A DNA stretch of 64,000 nt from Chrysomallon squamiferum (Eukaryota; Mollusca; Gastropoda; Neomphalida; Peltospiridae), in contig CM022678.1 of NCBI GenBank assembly GCA_012295275.1, positions 17,788,278 through 17,852,277 on the forward strand. The letters run 5' to 3'. Shown here piece after piece: positions 36,990 to 48,690 of the stretch (within the stretch, counting starts at the first letter, position 1; every line of letters starts with the position of its first letter). The position numbers were made by a program, and so were the translations under genes. The notes beneath the pieces are model-generated. The model did not search any database and was not told the DNA's origin. It saw only the letters and a list, made by a program, of their open reading frames with translations.

Positions 36990-37274
36990 CAGTGTTTTTC
37001 AACCTTTTTTTGAGCCAAGGCACATTTGTTTTACATGAAAAGAATCCCAAGTCACACCACCAACCCAAAAGTGTTACAAAATGACACATTTACAATGACA
37101 ATTCGGTTAATGGAAGAGTATTTAACTACTTTGCTAGTCAGTTCATTGCAGACACACACACACACACGCATGGCAAATCATTTGCAATAACTAAATAATA
37201 TATATTATTATTTATTTTTTTACCAATTGCGTGAAGTTGGATAATTCCCACAGCAGATTGGTTGAAAATCACTG
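36990..37274 (+). mobile_element. hAT-type MITE, 285 bp, with terminal inverted repeats
   Basis: Left end CAGTGTTTTTCAACC and right end GGTTGAAAATCACTG form 15-bp terminal inverted repeats with one mismatch, of the CAGTG...CAACC form typical of hAT elements. Flanking 8-mers GTTTAGTA (36982-36989) and CCTTAGTA (37275-37282) match at 6 of 8 positions, consistent with the 8-bp target duplication of hAT insertion. There is no transposase frame, so it is non-autonomous. Confidence 0.8.
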
Positions 37275-38751
37275 CCTTAGTAATAGTTTCAAAAGTGACT
37301 TCATACGTGAAGATCTGGTTTGTAGTCTCTGAACCAGAACTAATTTACTGTGATGAAATTTTACCAGCACTGTGAAGAGAGGAGTTGAAAGTGAAGTGAC
37401 AAGAAAATGTTTTGTAAATTTGATAAATGTGTGAAATTTCATTCTAAATAGCGAATGAATTTTTGTTATTTTCAATGATAGCAAGTACTGTGGGAGGGGG
37501 AAAAAAAACAAAAAAAACCCACCAAAACAACAACCAGTTAGCAATGTCAGTCTGAACTGAAAATCATTTCTCGTGTTGTTCCAACACTTGTCCTAGTTCA
37601 GATTATCTATTCCTATTTTTTTTTTTTTTTTTAACTTTGCTCATTCTGCAGATATGCTGTCTACTATTTTTTTATTTATTATTGAACAAACGCTGTAAAA
37701 GTAACAATGATCTTGAATACTTGGTAACAGCTGAGGTAACAACATAAGGAACCAAGACCACATCACCAGTTGCCCCAGCTGGCTTTACATAATAAAATAT
37801 GTCAGCGCAAGAGGTACGTGTTTATGTGTATTTTATCTACGACCGTGTACGTGTATTACATATTTTTAAATGTAATTATGTTACTCCAGTTTCACGTGTT
37901 AATGCATTTTATCTAGGGCTAGTTACATTTCAGGGCATCTACAAAAACATCGGAAACCATAAATGCGCGTATACAAAACATTTGACTAAAATGTAACAGC
38001 AATTCCTTGCTTTGCGATACAAACCTTTACATTGATCACTGTCCAAGGAATTGCATTCTACTAATTTTGATGACTGGAACAGAAATATTGATTTGTAATG
38101 TCCTGTACATTTCAAATACCTTTGTATGTGTAAGTCTTTGCAAAAAACGTTTTTTTTACTTCTTCGCGGAAATTGGTCGCAGTATTTCTATTAGTACTAG
38201 TAATAGTAGTTGTAAGTAGATGCAGTGATGGTACTAGTAGTAGTACCAGTTAGTAGTAGAAGTCTTGTTAAGTATTATTAGTACAAAAAGCAGTAATATT
38301 AATAGTGACAAAGTAGCCTAATAATAACAGTATTGTTACAACATTGCTGTTACTACGTCTGTTAACACTAGCACCACCATTACTACTACTACTACTACAA
38401 CTCTGAAACAACAACACGTAGTTAGTGTTAACGTTTCAGCTTTATCGTGTGGAATAAGAATGTTAATTTAAGGCATGGCCGAACAAAATAACGCTGATGT
38501 CATAAGACGACTGCCACTGGAATGGAATGGAAAAAAAAAATGAACGTGCTAATCAGAGCAAGCTGTTGTGAAGCACGTCTGCGACGGGCACGCTTTCTGA
38601 CAGGTCAGCGGGCGTGTCTGTCGCAGAATACTGAGACTGCCAGTAACCAGTTGTTTCTTTTATCCTGCAATCCTGAACTCACCAATGTCGACAGTTTTTA
38701 ACAGCAGTTTGTTTATTTGTTGATTTATTTATTTATTATTATTATTATTAA

Positions 38752-38788
<37 letters not shown>

Positions 38789-39558
38789 ATAAATATAAAA
38801 GAAGTATCTTTAAAGAATATACATTGTAATCGTTATCGTGTCAATCTATTTATAAACGTACTTTGCTATATCACATGATCTGGACATGTGACACACGACT
38901 GTGTTACGGTCTATATTGCTTCAGTAACAGCCACAACTGTTTCTTTTGTTAGCACGGTTATTCAGATCAGAATGTACATGGTGAGTAATTTTTATTATTT
39001 TTTTTTAAAGGCAATTAATATTAGCTTCGGTTAACCTCTGACTTCCTGTTTCTGAAACAGTATAGTCACGTAAAAATAAACTGGAAAAATTAGTGAAATT
39101 AATTTTTTTTTTTTTTTTTTTTTTTTATCTGACGCCTTTTCGCAGAAATTTCTTCTTTCACTTTCGCTTCTTGCGAGTTTGCTTGCAGGAAGTTTTCTTT
39201 GAGGTAATATTATTTTTTACAAAATACGTATATATTTATTAGGATGAAGACTCAGAGAAATTATAAGTTTATCCAGGGCTAGGAAAAGAGAGGGGGTTGT
39301 ATTATTTTTTGATGGAAAGGAAACCTCAGCAAAATCTAGTTGTGGAGAAAGCCTTCAGAACAAAAACTGTGACCAGTCTTTTTATTTCTGTTGCATAAAA
39401 AAGTAAAGAAACAACAACAAACAAACAAAAACAAAACCGTTCACGCGACTTCAGTTTGTGATTTAACTGGTGTGATTTAAAATGGCCGTCTTATTTCTGA
39501 TTTTCCATTCAGTAATGTTTAGTTTTTCTTTTTATCATCATCATCATCATCATCATCA

Positions 39559-39591
<33 letters not shown>

Positions 39592-39840
39592 TGTTCTACG
39601 GTTGTGGCAATGCTTTGGAAATAAATATTGTCACTGATGATGAAATATGTGTGATTTGTTACTGTTAGTGGGTTCAAATTAAGCTTGTTATGTTTCAAAG
39701 CACGTACATCATTTATTATTATTTTCTTTATTCAGTTACTCAAACTTCCGCTGAAACTGGTAAATAAAAGTTGCTGGAATTTTTACAAATGATGAAATAA
39801 TACGATGCTCTGAAGAAGATTTTTTATTCATCAACAGCCA

Positions 39841-39958
39841 GTATGGACCAATTCCTTTTTCGTTTTGACATTTGCTTCATAAAGTCCACTCGTGCATTCA
39901 AACAGACTCTAAAAAGGCATCTTTTCAAAAGCCACTTTTTAAGTCTTATCCAATGAAA
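39841..39958 (+). mobile_element. Probable decayed 3' end of a LINE retrotransposon
   Basis: A piece of coding-like sequence reads WTNSFF in one frame and STRAFKQTLKRHLFKSHF in another before a stop. The pattern W-x-N-S, then a short gap, then x-F-K-x-x-L-K-x-H-L-F is usual at the C-terminus of CR1/L2-type LINE ORF2 proteins. A simple A-rich CAAA/TAAA tail ends near 40215. It is frameshifted and inactive; the assignment rests on a short motif. Confidence 0.4.
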
Positions 39959-40538
39959 TTCAGCTTCTGCTTCATTTACATTTTCATCACCGTATACTGT
40001 ATGTTAGTTTTTGTACGTAGTGTAGCAGTATAAATCATTTTTCATACAGTTTTTGTTTCCACGTGTTCTAATATAGTCTTCTTGTTAAGAGAAAATAACA
40101 CTGTAATTTATTTTTATTATTATATAACCTTCAGCAGAACTAACAGCGTACCTCGATGCTGAAGAAAACTGAAACTTGTTAAACAACAACAAACAAACAA
40201 ATAAATAAAAAAAAAATTAAACTCTTGGATCCACCCCCCGACAAAAAAAAAAAAAAAAAAAAAAAAAACCGTTTAAAATTTTCTAATTGATTTTTCTAAA
40301 TGAATTTCATCATCTAGACCATTTCACCGTGTTTACAGTACAAGAAGAAATAGAGTTATGAATTTTTCAAATTTTTTATGTAACCATGATAAAACGATCA
40401 GTAATTATGGCTGCAAGTCAACCTTTTAGTTCCCTGACAGAAAATCACTTTGGTGTACCTTGTAGGTGTCTATAATATGCGATGAATTCATCACTATATA
40501 GGTCTGTATATGCATACGTATATGTGTGTGTGCGCGTC

Positions 40539-40571
<33 letters not shown>

Positions 40572-40852
40572 TTGTTGTTATCTTTTTCAGTAGACCGTTT
40601 TCGGATTTTCGGATCAGTAAGAATACGAGACACTGACTCGCTGATTTAATCTAGGTCTTCAGTAATCGCGAGAAAACAAATCCCATAAAATAAATAAACA
40701 ATAAAAATAAATAACAACAACAACCAAAAAAAAAAAATAATAATAATAAAATAACAAAAAAAATAATAAAACAATATAAGATGGAAAGAAATCTGCTTAC
40801 TTTTAAATCCTCTTCGTAATAAACAAGAATAAACTGTGAAAAAAAAAAAAAA

Positions 40853-43800
40853 ATGGCTGAAGGTTTGTCGAAACCACCAACTGCTCAAATCACCGACAGC
40901 GAAATAAACAATTACGAACAACACGCGCCAAACCGTGACGTTCCGGAAGTTGAAGAACGTCATACGAAAACTAGAACGTATTATAATAGGAACAGACGAC
41001 AAAATAAAGAGACACGACCAAAGACGACAGAAGACAAAAACTCAAAGTCACCTACTGAAAAAGATCTGTGGCAAAAGTCAGTCAAAGAAAACCGGGAGTC
41101 GGAATCTCGAGCTACATCACGACCGACCGCCAAAGATATTCATACCCCAAAACGAAATAGTGCGTCTGAAGCAAATACAACCAGAGACACGATAAAGAAA
41201 CCGGGAAATTGTACAAAGTCGTCTTTTCAAGCTGACCTCTGCAGTGGAAAAAATGACGATCGCAGATACAAGTACAGATGTAGCTCGAGATGTCTTGGAA
41301 TGTCAGAAGGTGAAAGCAAAGACGCGGAACCTGATAATCACATTGAAAGAAACAGCAATAACGCGAACAGAGGTCCACGACCACGGTCGATTTCTGAAAT
41401 ACGTCCGAGAAATCAGAAATCTGCCAAAGAAAAAATCTTCGTTCAGAAAGCTAGGGATGAGAGAAAGAAACATGATAGAGTAGAAGACACCGTAATAGAT
41501 AAATCAAATAAGAAACGTAACAAAGAAGAAGACGTGAATACTTCACAAACTCCACAAAACGATCACGTCCAGAAGTCAGCAGATAAAACAAGGAAACACG
41601 CTAAAAACTACGATTATGATACATCAACGTCTGCAGCTGATCCGAACGGAAAAAGTCGGAACCTGCCGAACGTTAAAGAAAAGAACCGATGCAAGTCAGA
41701 CTCAGAAATTGACAGAACTGTGAATGAGTCTTTGTCTTGTTCGTCAGTCAGTAAACAGACAAACAAAAATAAAATATCGAAACAGGAGAAGAAAAGTAAA
41801 ACGACATTCCTGTACTTGCGTCTGGACCAGACAATGCCTGATGACTTTGACATGCGCAGTTTTCTGAAGAAACGTTTCCAGAGCTTGGGTGCTATGGTGG
41901 GATTTGAACTGATGGACTGGGTATCAACCGCGAAAGACAATCAGACTGTGATTACTCTAAAATTCGCCAGCAGACATTTAAGTGGAAGAGCTGAACATCT
42001 CATAAAACTGGGAAACCGAGACAACGATCTAAAAATATATACAACTTTCGATGAATCTGAAGTGAAGGAATCCATAACAACAGGTAAGAATGAAGATATT
42101 TTCACGAGCCAGTTAGGAAAGATTACAAGCCAGGCAAATGAGGCACTGGAAAGACACGATGAGAAGATAAAAAAAGCGAAAAAACAGATTTCAGGTCTCA
42201 CATCAACCAAACATATGCCAGTCAATCTTTTTTACAAAATGCAATCAGAAAGGCTTGCTCTGGAAGATAAAGTAAAGGAATTAAGTCTTCAGAGGATAGA
42301 ATTTCAGGCATTTCTGAAAGATTTAGAAAAGACGCTCCGAAAAAGCTGGGAAACAAATACGTTTGATAGAGAAATTAACCTCATAAGAAGCCTGTTTGAA
42401 GTAGAATGCCACAGACTTGACAGTGCGCTTCCAATGTACGCTAGGAGAAGAGAAATCGTAAAACTCGTTAAAGAAAACCAAGTCTCGATTATTCTGGGCG
42501 AAACTGGTTCAGGTAAAAGTACACAAGTGACTCAGTATCTGTACCAGGTTGGATTTGGAAATAACGGAATTATTGTTTGCACGCAGCCGCGCAAAGTGGC
42601 AGCCATTAGCCTCGCCACAAGAGTTGCGTCAGAAATGAAAACTTATGTCGGTCAGATCGTCGGGTTCCGCGCTGGTATGAAGAGCAAGGTGAGTGTCAAC
42701 ACGAAAATCCTGTACATGACTGACCACGCCCTGTTAAACGATTGTCTCGAAGACAGGAGTTTTTCCAAGTATTCCTGTGTAATCATCGATGAGGCTCACG
42801 AGAGAAGCATCTACACGGATCTGCTGCTAGGCATGCTGAAACAGAGCCTCGAGTCTCGTCCTGATTTGAAAGTAATTGTCACATCAGCCACAATCGACCC
42901 GCAAGTCTTCGTGCGTTATTTCAACAACTGTCCCGTACTGAAAGTGTCCGGAAGAACCTTTCCTGTCGACGTCGTGTGGGAATCTTCATCCGGCGAGTCG
43001 GACATGCTTGACCGTTACCAGCACGCTGCTGTTCAGAAAGCTGTAGAAATCCACAAGAGACAAGCAGAAGGAGACATTCTAGTGTTCATGACAACACCTG
43101 CTGAAACTGAGAAATGTCGCGACTGTTTCGAAGAACAGCTGAAGAACGACAGATCGTACAAATGTCTTGTGCTGCACGGCCAAATCCAGCCAGCTGAACA
43201 ACAACAAATTTTCCAGCCCTGTCCTCCAGGTCAAAGAAAGATTGTGTTTGCCACCAACAGTGCAGAAACGTCGATCACAATACCTGGGGTCAAGTACGTG
43301 ATAGACACGGGGCTGGTGAAGGAGAAGCGATATGATCCCAAGAGAAGCATGGACAGTTTGAATATTTACTTGATAAATCGTAGTTCTGCTGAACAGAGAC
43401 GAGGTCGAGCAGGGAGAACAGAACCAGGCGTCTGCTACCGACTGTACAGCGAGGACGTTTACAGAAACATGGACTCCTCTTCACTACCAGAGTTACTAAA
43501 AGTCAACTTAGGCCAGGCCCTGCTGAAATTAGGTGAATTAGGAATCGATCCAGAAGAATATGATTTTGTTCAAAGTCCAGACAAAGCAGCAATTGCTGAC
43601 GCTACAAGGACGCTTCAAGACATTGGTGCTATGAAGAATGGTAAAATTACAGAGACTGGAAGATGGCTTTCTAAATTTCCCCTTGAACCAAGACACGGTT
43701 TAATTATCGCCAAAGGGAAGGAACAAGGTCTGCTGTATGAGAGCATCGTGCTGTCGGCTGTGAGCAGCGCGGGTAGTAATATTTTCTACAGAGGCAGATC

Positions 43801-46747
43801 TGAGACTGACAAGAAGAAATCGGATTCGCTCAAACTGAAATTCTGTCACTACAGCGGAGATAGTGTGACACTGTTAAATGTATATAAAGAGTGGGACAAA
43901 CAACCGGAGAAGAAGAAAAATGACTGGTGTTTTAAAAACGCTGTCAACTCCAAAGCTATTCGGGGTGTTAGAGAAACAGTGAATGAAATCTGTACTCTGA
44001 TGAGAACCGAAGCTGGTCTTGTTGTAGAGCGTTCATATGACGAGAATCCTGAAAATATCAAAAAGCTGCAGCTGTTCCTCTTTGAATCGTTCTCTTCCAA
44101 TGTCTGTCATTTCCTTGGACACGAAAGGGCGGGGTATTACGCTGCGAAGATCGACCAACTGGTTCACATTCATCCTTCTTCCTCGCTAAATTCTCTCGGC
44201 CAAACACCAGAGTGGATAGTTTTTGAACAAGTTCTGAAAACGTCGAAAGATTTTGTTTCAGGCATTACACCAGTTGACGATGCCGTCATTGCTGAAGCTG
44301 TGGAGAATGGAACTCTTCATTACGACGTGGCAGAAATGAAAAGCAAGCAGGTGTATCCTGTCCATACGGAGTGTGTTGGATCCAGAGTGTTTTGGACTCT
44401 CGTTGGTCCAGCATTCAGTAAACTGAGGATTCTGGAACAGAGAGCAAATGAACTTGTTTCTCCCGCAACTGCTATTATAGAAGCTGTCAAGGAGAAAGGG
44501 GAGTTGACCATTTTCACAACACACGACAGATCTGAGGAACTGAAAGAGTTGTTTAAGCCAGAAGTAGTCAGAGTTCAGTCGGAGCTGAAAGCAGAAGCCT
44601 CAGAACACGCTCTGTCTGACGTGTCTGATCACGTCAAAGTGGTCATCGGAGCCGGTGGAGAAGTGAAAGAAGTTCTGATGCCTGAGGACTACAGAACCGT
44701 GTTTATTGAGTATCTAGACGACTACCCGAGTGAAGAGACCGTCAGAGAAAAGCTTTCTGAGTTCGGAGTAATTAAAGCTTGTAAGGTTTTCAAAAACTGG
44801 AACAGAAATCGCTGGGGTTGTGTAACTTTCGAGAAGTCAGAAGATGCCAAGACGGCAGTTATTTGCACGGAGGATGACGACTCTCTAAAAGCCGTCGCAG
44901 GAAACAAAAGCAAACTCCAAGATGCACTGATGTTTAAAGCCAAGTTCACATGGTGTAGGCGCAAATCTAAAGGTTTTGCTTTTGTCGATTTAGAGCCAGG
45001 GGCAGAACTTGAACAGCAGACAATTATTTCTGACTCGCCAATCTTTTTGAATGGACAAAAAGTTTGTGTTAGCGAAAAAGATGTTGGTTTTGGATTGTAT
45101 CTTAGACGTCTACCAGAAGATGTTCACGAAGATGACATATCACGTGTTCTCGAGCAATGCTTTAACCGAAATGATATTCAAAAGATTAATGTTGTGAGAG
45201 AAAAGGTAGAAACAACATCGGCCATAATTGAGTCATTCAAGACGCGGATAAAAGCAGAAGTTGATAAATACGCTCCTTCAGGGCACGTGTATGTTGACAT
45301 CATTGAACCGAAGCCACAATCCATTAATTTTATTGCTTTTGCTTACTTCCGCCATCCAGAAGAAGGTGTAAAAGCATGCAGACGTTTGAACAGGAACCTT
45401 TATCTGAACTCACGAAAAGTGACAGTCGTGCAAGATATAACAACAGAACTTACAGTCCACCAAAACGTGTTCAAAGCAGTAAAAGAAGATTTGGGGAAGT
45501 CCATTAATGAACTTTCTGAGTTAGATGATATATCCGCAATCAAAACGAAGGAATTACGAAATGGCAATTTTGTTATTGCCGTTCACTCTTCAAAACCGGA
45601 ACAGATGGCGAAAGTGAGGTCGGTTCTTTATGACATTATTCATGGCGATGTACTTGAGTGCAGAAGTTATCCAAATCTGAATCAGATATTCACGAGAAAC
45701 GGTAAAAAATTCCTTGCAGGACTGGAAACAAAACTGAATTGTCTTCTCGTTGCCGATAACCGTACGATGACACTCTCGATCAAAGGAAACTCAAGAAACC
45801 GTAGAAAAGCACGCAAATCAATCGATGATTTTATTAAAAAGATTTCGGAAGGAAAACGCAAAGAAATTTTTCTCAAAGGTCCAGACAAACCATGTGGCCT
45901 GATGAAAACCCTCACAAGCAAATACGACTTAGATTTAGAAAAATTCAGAGTGGAGTTGGAACTGCTGTCTGTAGAACTGGATTACCGTAGACACAAAGTC
46001 GTAGTAAGAGGTCATCCAGAAGCTGTCAAGAAAGCTGAATCAGCCGTAGAAGAAATTGCTAGCGAGCTGGCAAAACTTCTCTCTGTTCAAATTAAGCCGG
46101 CTGAGCGTCCCACTTGTGTTACATGCTTCTTGCCGGTGGAAGAGGATCAGCTGTATCGTCTGGAACTCTGTGGTCATCCATACTGCAGAGAGTGTGTTAA
46201 ATTTCAGCTCCAGGTCTCTTTGAAGAACAAGGACATTCCTGTAAAGTGCGTGGGCGAAGGATGCGAGACAGCGTTCGTGTGGAAGGATCTTTTCAACTTT
46301 ATCCACGATGGTACAATTTCAGCTCGAGATCTAGTAGCAGTGTCCGTATCTTCGTTCGTATCCAGACACCCGAAGGATTTCCGTTACTGCATTACAGCCG
46401 ACTGCCCAGTCGTTTACAGAGTCACGTCTGAGAGTTCGCTGTTCCAGTGTTGCGAGTGTCATACGAGGATTTGCACGTCGTGTCATGTTGAGTACCACGA
46501 TGGAATTACTTGCGCTATGAACAAGAACCCGGACGAGGAAGGAGAACGTCTGTTCGAGGAATGGAAGCAGAGGAACAAAACTAAAGTCTGTCCTGGGTGT
46601 GACATCACCATTCAGAAACGAAAAGGATGTAACCACATGTTTTGTGAAAATTGCAGAACGCACTTCTGTTGGGAGTGCCTGGAAATGTTTGATACAGAAC
46701 AGCTTTGCTATGCACACCTTCAGAAAAATCACGGTTCATTTGTATAA
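40853..46747 (+). CDS. DEAH-box RNA helicase fused to an RBR ubiquitin ligase
   Basis: A single exon of 1964 codons, ATG at 40853 in a poly-A context. Residues 1 to about 310 are charged and look disordered; about 315-390 resemble an RRM. The DEAH helicase core follows: Walker A GETGSGKS (549-556), DEAH (646-649), SAT (678-680), motif VI QRRGRAGR (848-855), then HA2 and OB-fold regions to about 1160. Two RRM-like segments (from about 1283 and 1413) and a KH-like stretch (about 1708-1740) come next. RING1 (C1755, C1758, C1773, H1775, C1778, C1781, C1799, C1804), IBR and RING2 (from C1913) close the protein. Cys1926 in KGCNHM is at the position of the RBR catalytic cysteine. Plant DEAH11/DEAH12 proteins share this DEAH-RBR layout. 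All catalytic residues are present, so both RNA unwinding and ubiquitin transfer are plausible; the biological role is unknown. Confidence 0.93.
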   Translation: MAEGLSKPPTAQITDSEINNYEQHAPNRDVPEVEERHTKTRTYYNRNRRQNKETRPKTTEDKNSKSPTEKDLWQKSVKENRESESRATSRPTAKDIHTPKRNSASEANTTRDTIKKPGNCTKSSFQADLCSGKNDDRRYKYRCSSRCLGMSEGESKDAEPDNHIERNSNNANRGPRPRSISEIRPRNQKSAKEKIFVQKARDERKKHDRVEDTVIDKSNKKRNKEEDVNTSQTPQNDHVQKSADKTRKHAKNYDYDTSTSAADPNGKSRNLPNVKEKNRCKSDSEIDRTVNESLSCSSVSKQTNKNKISKQEKKSKTTFLYLRLDQTMPDDFDMRSFLKKRFQSLGAMVGFELMDWVSTAKDNQTVITLKFASRHLSGRAEHLIKLGNRDNDLKIYTTFDESEVKESITTGKNEDIFTSQLGKITSQANEALERHDEKIKKAKKQISGLTSTKHMPVNLFYKMQSERLALEDKVKELSLQRIEFQAFLKDLEKTLRKSWETNTFDREINLIRSLFEVECHRLDSALPMYARRREIVKLVKENQVSIILGETGSGKSTQVTQYLYQVGFGNNGIIVCTQPRKVAAISLATRVASEMKTYVGQIVGFRAGMKSKVSVNTKILYMTDHALLNDCLEDRSFSKYSCVIIDEAHERSIYTDLLLGMLKQSLESRPDLKVIVTSATIDPQVFVRYFNNCPVLKVSGRTFPVDVVWESSSGESDMLDRYQHAAVQKAVEIHKRQAEGDILVFMTTPAETEKCRDCFEEQLKNDRSYKCLVLHGQIQPAEQQQIFQPCPPGQRKIVFATNSAETSITIPGVKYVIDTGLVKEKRYDPKRSMDSLNIYLINRSSAEQRRGRAGRTEPGVCYRLYSEDVYRNMDSSSLPELLKVNLGQALLKLGELGIDPEEYDFVQSPDKAAIADATRTLQDIGAMKNGKITETGRWLSKFPLEPRHGLIIAKGKEQGLLYESIVLSAVSSAGSNIFYRGRSETDKKKSDSLKLKFCHYSGDSVTLLNVYKEWDKQPEKKKNDWCFKNAVNSKAIRGVRETVNEICTLMRTEAGLVVERSYDENPENIKKLQLFLFESFSSNVCHFLGHERAGYYAAKIDQLVHIHPSSSLNSLGQTPEWIVFEQVLKTSKDFVSGITPVDDAVIAEAVENGTLHYDVAEMKSKQVYPVHTECVGSRVFWTLVGPAFSKLRILEQRANELVSPATAIIEAVKEKGELTIFTTHDRSEELKELFKPEVVRVQSELKAEASEHALSDVSDHVKVVIGAGGEVKEVLMPEDYRTVFIEYLDDYPSEETVREKLSEFGVIKACKVFKNWNRNRWGCVTFEKSEDAKTAVICTEDDDSLKAVAGNKSKLQDALMFKAKFTWCRRKSKGFAFVDLEPGAELEQQTIISDSPIFLNGQKVCVSEKDVGFGLYLRRLPEDVHEDDISRVLEQCFNRNDIQKINVVREKVETTSAIIESFKTRIKAEVDKYAPSGHVYVDIIEPKPQSINFIAFAYFRHPEEGVKACRRLNRNLYLNSRKVTVVQDITTELTVHQNVFKAVKEDLGKSINELSELDDISAIKTKELRNGNFVIAVHSSKPEQMAKVRSVLYDIIHGDVLECRSYPNLNQIFTRNGKKFLAGLETKLNCLLVADNRTMTLSIKGNSRNRRKARKSIDDFIKKISEGKRKEIFLKGPDKPCGLMKTLTSKYDLDLEKFRVELELLSVELDYRRHKVVVRGHPEAVKKAESAVEEIASELAKLLSVQIKPAERPTCVTCFLPVEEDQLYRLELCGHPYCRECVKFQLQVSLKNKDIPVKCVGEGCETAFVWKDLFNFIHDGTISARDLVAVSVSSFVSRHPKDFRYCITADCPVVYRVTSESSLFQCCECHTRICTSCHVEYHDGITCAMNKNPDEEGERLFEEWKQRNKTKVCPGCDITIQKRKGCNHMFCENCRTHFCWECLEMFDTEQLCYAHLQKNHGSFV

Positions 46748-47006
46748 TTTCGTATTTTGCTGTTGTTGTTTTTGGTGTTGGTGTTGGTGTTGGTGGTTGT
46801 GGTCGTGGTGCTGTTATAAAGCAGTTGTTCCTGAACCATGTCTATTCTGATTGGCGAAATGAAAGTTACTCTCCTATTTGTTACTGAATTTGTGACTTAC
46901 TGCAAATGTGTGACACAATTTTTTATAAATGCAGGAGACATCCTTGTTGTCAAATTTACAACATTATGAAAAAGGTTAACAACTGCTGCTATATAATATT
47001 ATTTTT

Positions 47007-47039
<33 letters not shown>

Positions 47040-47129
47040 GTGAGTGAAAATCATGCTCTTTTCTTTATATTACGTAAATATATACCATACATATTTTGTT
47101 AAACAATATTGTTGTCATATGTGTTAATA

Positions 47130-47410
47130 CATAATCAATATAGCAAGTTAATAAATAATTTATATATAGCTTGTTACTAAAGAATTAACATACAGATAGT
47201 TCATAAACATAATTAATATATAGCTAGTTGACAAATAATTATTATGTAGTTAGTTAATAAATGGTTAATATATAGTTAGTTAATAAATAATTAACATATA
47301 GCTAGTTAATAAAAAATAATTAATATGTAGCTAGTTCATAAATAATTAACATATAGCTAGTTAATAAAAATAATTAATATATAGCTAGTTAATACATAAT
47401 TAATATATAT
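47130..47410 (+). repeat. Tandem array of about 30-bp A+T-rich units
   Basis: Repeated variants of TTAATATATAGCTAGTTAATAAATAA, eight or nine copies with small length changes. Confidence 0.8.
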
Positions 47411-47934
47411 TTAGTTGGTGTTTTATCCCTTAACATGAAAAAAAAATGAATAATAACAGCGTTGAAGTGAAGTATGTGAAAACATTCAAACCTTTTTTTT
47501 TTTTTTTATACCTTGAATATTTTACCAATTTCATGGTTAAACTTAAATAAGTTATTGTTAAAATGTATTTGTACAGAGATGTAATCAATTAGGTTATTTA
47601 TAATTATTTCATAACGTTCTTGTGTGTTACTATTACATGTTGGTATGTCTTCATCGTAAATTTGTTTGCAGACTTTTAAAAAATATATATATTTACTTGA
47701 CTATTTGCTGATTATTACTATTATTATAGTAATTATGTTGTAACTTTTTCCAAGTTTGGAATTAACTCGCAAATGTTTTTGGTGTACCTTGTATTCTTGA
47801 TAACTTCAGTGTTGTGCTTCACATATTTAATATAACAATGTTGCCATGTCTTGTGATTTACTCATTTTATTATTACATTTTACATAGTGATTAGTTATGT
47901 TCTTGTGCCATTTTGATAGTAAAAGTCACTGCTG

Positions 47935-48690
47935 TATTTTTGCTTATTTGATTGTGAAGTTTATAATTTGCTGATTGTACTGTTAATTTTACATTTTTGC
48001 TGATTGTACTGTTACATTTTACATTTTTGCTGATTTTACTGTGAAACTGTGAAACTGATAAAATGTGATTGCTCTACTTATCTTTTGCTGATTGTATTTG
48101 TACTGTTCAAATTAACTGCATTATTTTTATTTTCCTTTCAAACAGATAAAAACTGTATTTATCTTTTGCAGATTTTTCTGTGAAATTAATAAAAACCTTA
48201 TCTTTCGATGATTGTAAATTGATAAAATGCTGTTTTACACTTTATAATGTTAGATTTTGCCGATTTCATTGTCAAACTGATAGTTTTTCTATATAAGATT
48301 TTTGCTCATTTTACTGTCAAACTGATAAAATGCTGTTAATGATGGTATTGTTAAAATTTACTACATTACATTTTTGCTGGTTTTACCATCAGATTTATAA
48401 AATGCTGATACATCTTACTATATTAGATTTTTGCTGGTTTTACCGTCAGATTTATAAATTGTTAAATTTTACTGTATTAGATTCTTGCTGGTTTTGCTAT
48501 CTGATAACATTCCGGTAAATTTTTATCAAATGCTATACTCTATTTATCTTTTGTTGATTTTACTGTTCAGACTGAAATGAATGCTGTTACATTTTACTAT
48601 GTTAAATTTCTGCTGGTTTTACTGTCAGATTGATAAAATGCTGCTACTCTGTTTATGCTGACTGTACTGTCAAAACAATTTAGTAATAAA
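47935..48690 (+). repeat. Degenerate minisatellite built on TTTTTGCTGATTTTACTGTC
   Basis: The block TTTGCTG(A/G)TTTTAC(T/C)GTCA, then a GATAAAATGCTG-like piece and ATTTTACTATATTAGA, recurs at roughly 45-65 base spacing. Copies are strongly diverged. An open frame through it (48330-48518) is a repeat effect. Confidence 0.75.

Larger units (their letters stand above)
36446..40852. other. Intergenic; hAT MITE, LINE remnant, microsatellites
   Basis: Between the six-finger gene and the helicase gene lie the MITE at 36990-37274 and the LINE-like piece at 39841-39958 (listed separately). There are also poly-T tracts (38755-38783, 39102-39126), ATC/ATT repeats (39537-39590), a poly-A tract (40244-40267) and a GT/TA run (40525-40570). 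An acceptor-like ttatctttttcag ends near 40589 and could mark a spliced 5' UTR of the helicase gene. Confidence 0.55.

Noticed and set aside
38475-38540. Short Met-started peptide (MAEQNNADVIRRLPLEW...) upstream of the helicase gene
   Set aside because: Only about 22 codons, ends in poly-Lys, no donor joins it to the helicase ORF, whose own start is plausible.
40646-41002. 118-codon minus-strand frame overlapping the helicase start, and other antisense frames to 46732
   Set aside because: Antisense shadows of the long coding exon.
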